This document shows positions 63,570 through 64,000 of a stretch of DNA of 64,000 nt, piece after piece (the first letter of the stretch is position 1; each line of letters starts with the position of its first letter). This stretch comes from Adineta ricciae. Taxonomy: Eukaryota > Rotifera > Eurotatoria > Adinetida > Adinetidae. The notes under the pieces are model-generated. The model had not been told where the DNA came from. It saw nothing but the letters and a program-made list of their open reading frames with translations, and searched no databases. Both the position numbers and the translations under genes were made by a program. Where the stretch lies: assembly GCA_905250025.1 (NCBI GenBank), contig CAJNOJ010000159.1, positions 62,001-126,000 on the forward strand, read 5' to 3'.

Positions 63570-64000
63570 AGAAGTAGATCTCTATAGTCAGTTTATCGGT
63601 AGCTAATAACATGGAATTCTAATGCTGGAAATATCTTCTGCTACACATTTCCGCTGATGTCCTATGGAAAGACCTGACATGTCGCAGCTAAGAATGCGAT
63701 AGTGATATTAAATCCACATCGCTTGGTTTGCTTTCTTGGATTACAACTGCCATAATTTAAGATGTACTAAATCTTTTCGCGTAAACTCCTAATCTACCAT
63801 TGTCATGGACACCATATTCGGAAAAAATAGTGTTCAGCTCACTACTTTCTGATAAACATTTCAGCGAAGAAATAGAAAAATATCTCGTCTGAAAAGTGAA
63901 AGGTGACGTCAGATTCGAATTGTCTGTCTTCAATTAATACTGTGTCAACCCTTCCTATAGATGTTAATAATCCATGACTAGCTAATAATTAATTAAAAGT
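63570..64000. other. 3' flank of ART-TPR gene
   Basis: About 430 AT-rich bases to the window edge; no gene or repeat recognised. Confidence 0.4.

Overview
This is a gene-dense, AT-rich metazoan genomic window. It looks like a bdelloid rotifer. Genes are split by many very short GT-AG introns (typically 50-60 bases). Ordinary animal genes (Rab4, SNX4, rabphilin, Aurora, UGP2, radial-spoke proteins) sit beside genes that animals usually lack (pyruvate decarboxylase, an MscS-type channel, an intronless nucleotidyltransferase, paired bacterial-type ABM monooxygenases). The last gene is an ADP-ribosyltransferase with TPR repeats of the kind abundant in bdelloids, and the adjoining DNA carries TGTGGG-like motifs resembling the bdelloid telomere unit. 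No rRNA gene, credible tRNA gene or CRISPR array was seen.

Layout: 1-2.7 kb holds a coiled-coil gene and divergent RAB4. 4.0-9.6 kb holds a very unusual RRM/CCCH/DExH-helicase/RING-IBR/ADP-ribosyltransferase fusion. 10.3-14.5 kb holds an 11-exon pyruvate decarboxylase followed 128 bases later by a carotenoid oxygenase. 14.8-24 kb holds a sirtuin, SNX4, a TIS11-like CCCH protein, a divergent ABM pair (one with a CaaX end), an ADP-ribosylarginine hydrolase with an altered metal site, and a SAM-domain gene. 25.9-31 kb has a peptide GPCR and a Pro-rich EF-hand protein. 31.8-43.9 kb has FAM81-like, rabphilin, TMEM68-like, a 5'-truncated SCAMP, an Aurora-type kinase and ROPN1L. 44-56 kb has the nucleotidyltransferase, UGP2, a coiled-coil/SAM protein, RSPH9, the mitochondrial-looking MscS homologue and an unidentified helical protein. 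From about 56 kb the DNA is gene-poor and damaged: an UNC93-like pseudogene, a 0.33-kb inverted repeat, telomere-like motifs, and an ART-TPR gene with two in-frame stops.

Themes: four loci deal with NAD+ or ADP-ribose chemistry (the ART fusion, the sirtuin, the ADPRH-like hydrolase and the terminal ART-TPR). Vesicle traffic (RAB4, SNX4, RPH3A, SCAMP) and cilia (ROPN1L, RSPH9) are also well represented. Many genes have a 3' splice acceptor a few bases before the ATG with no upstream coding exon, as expected for spliced-leader trans-splicing or 5'UTR introns. Two assembly weak points are visible: a run of 100 N at 24822 and a single N at 40676 beside the truncated SCAMP gene. Gene models are read by eye from splice signals and family similarity; no search was run.
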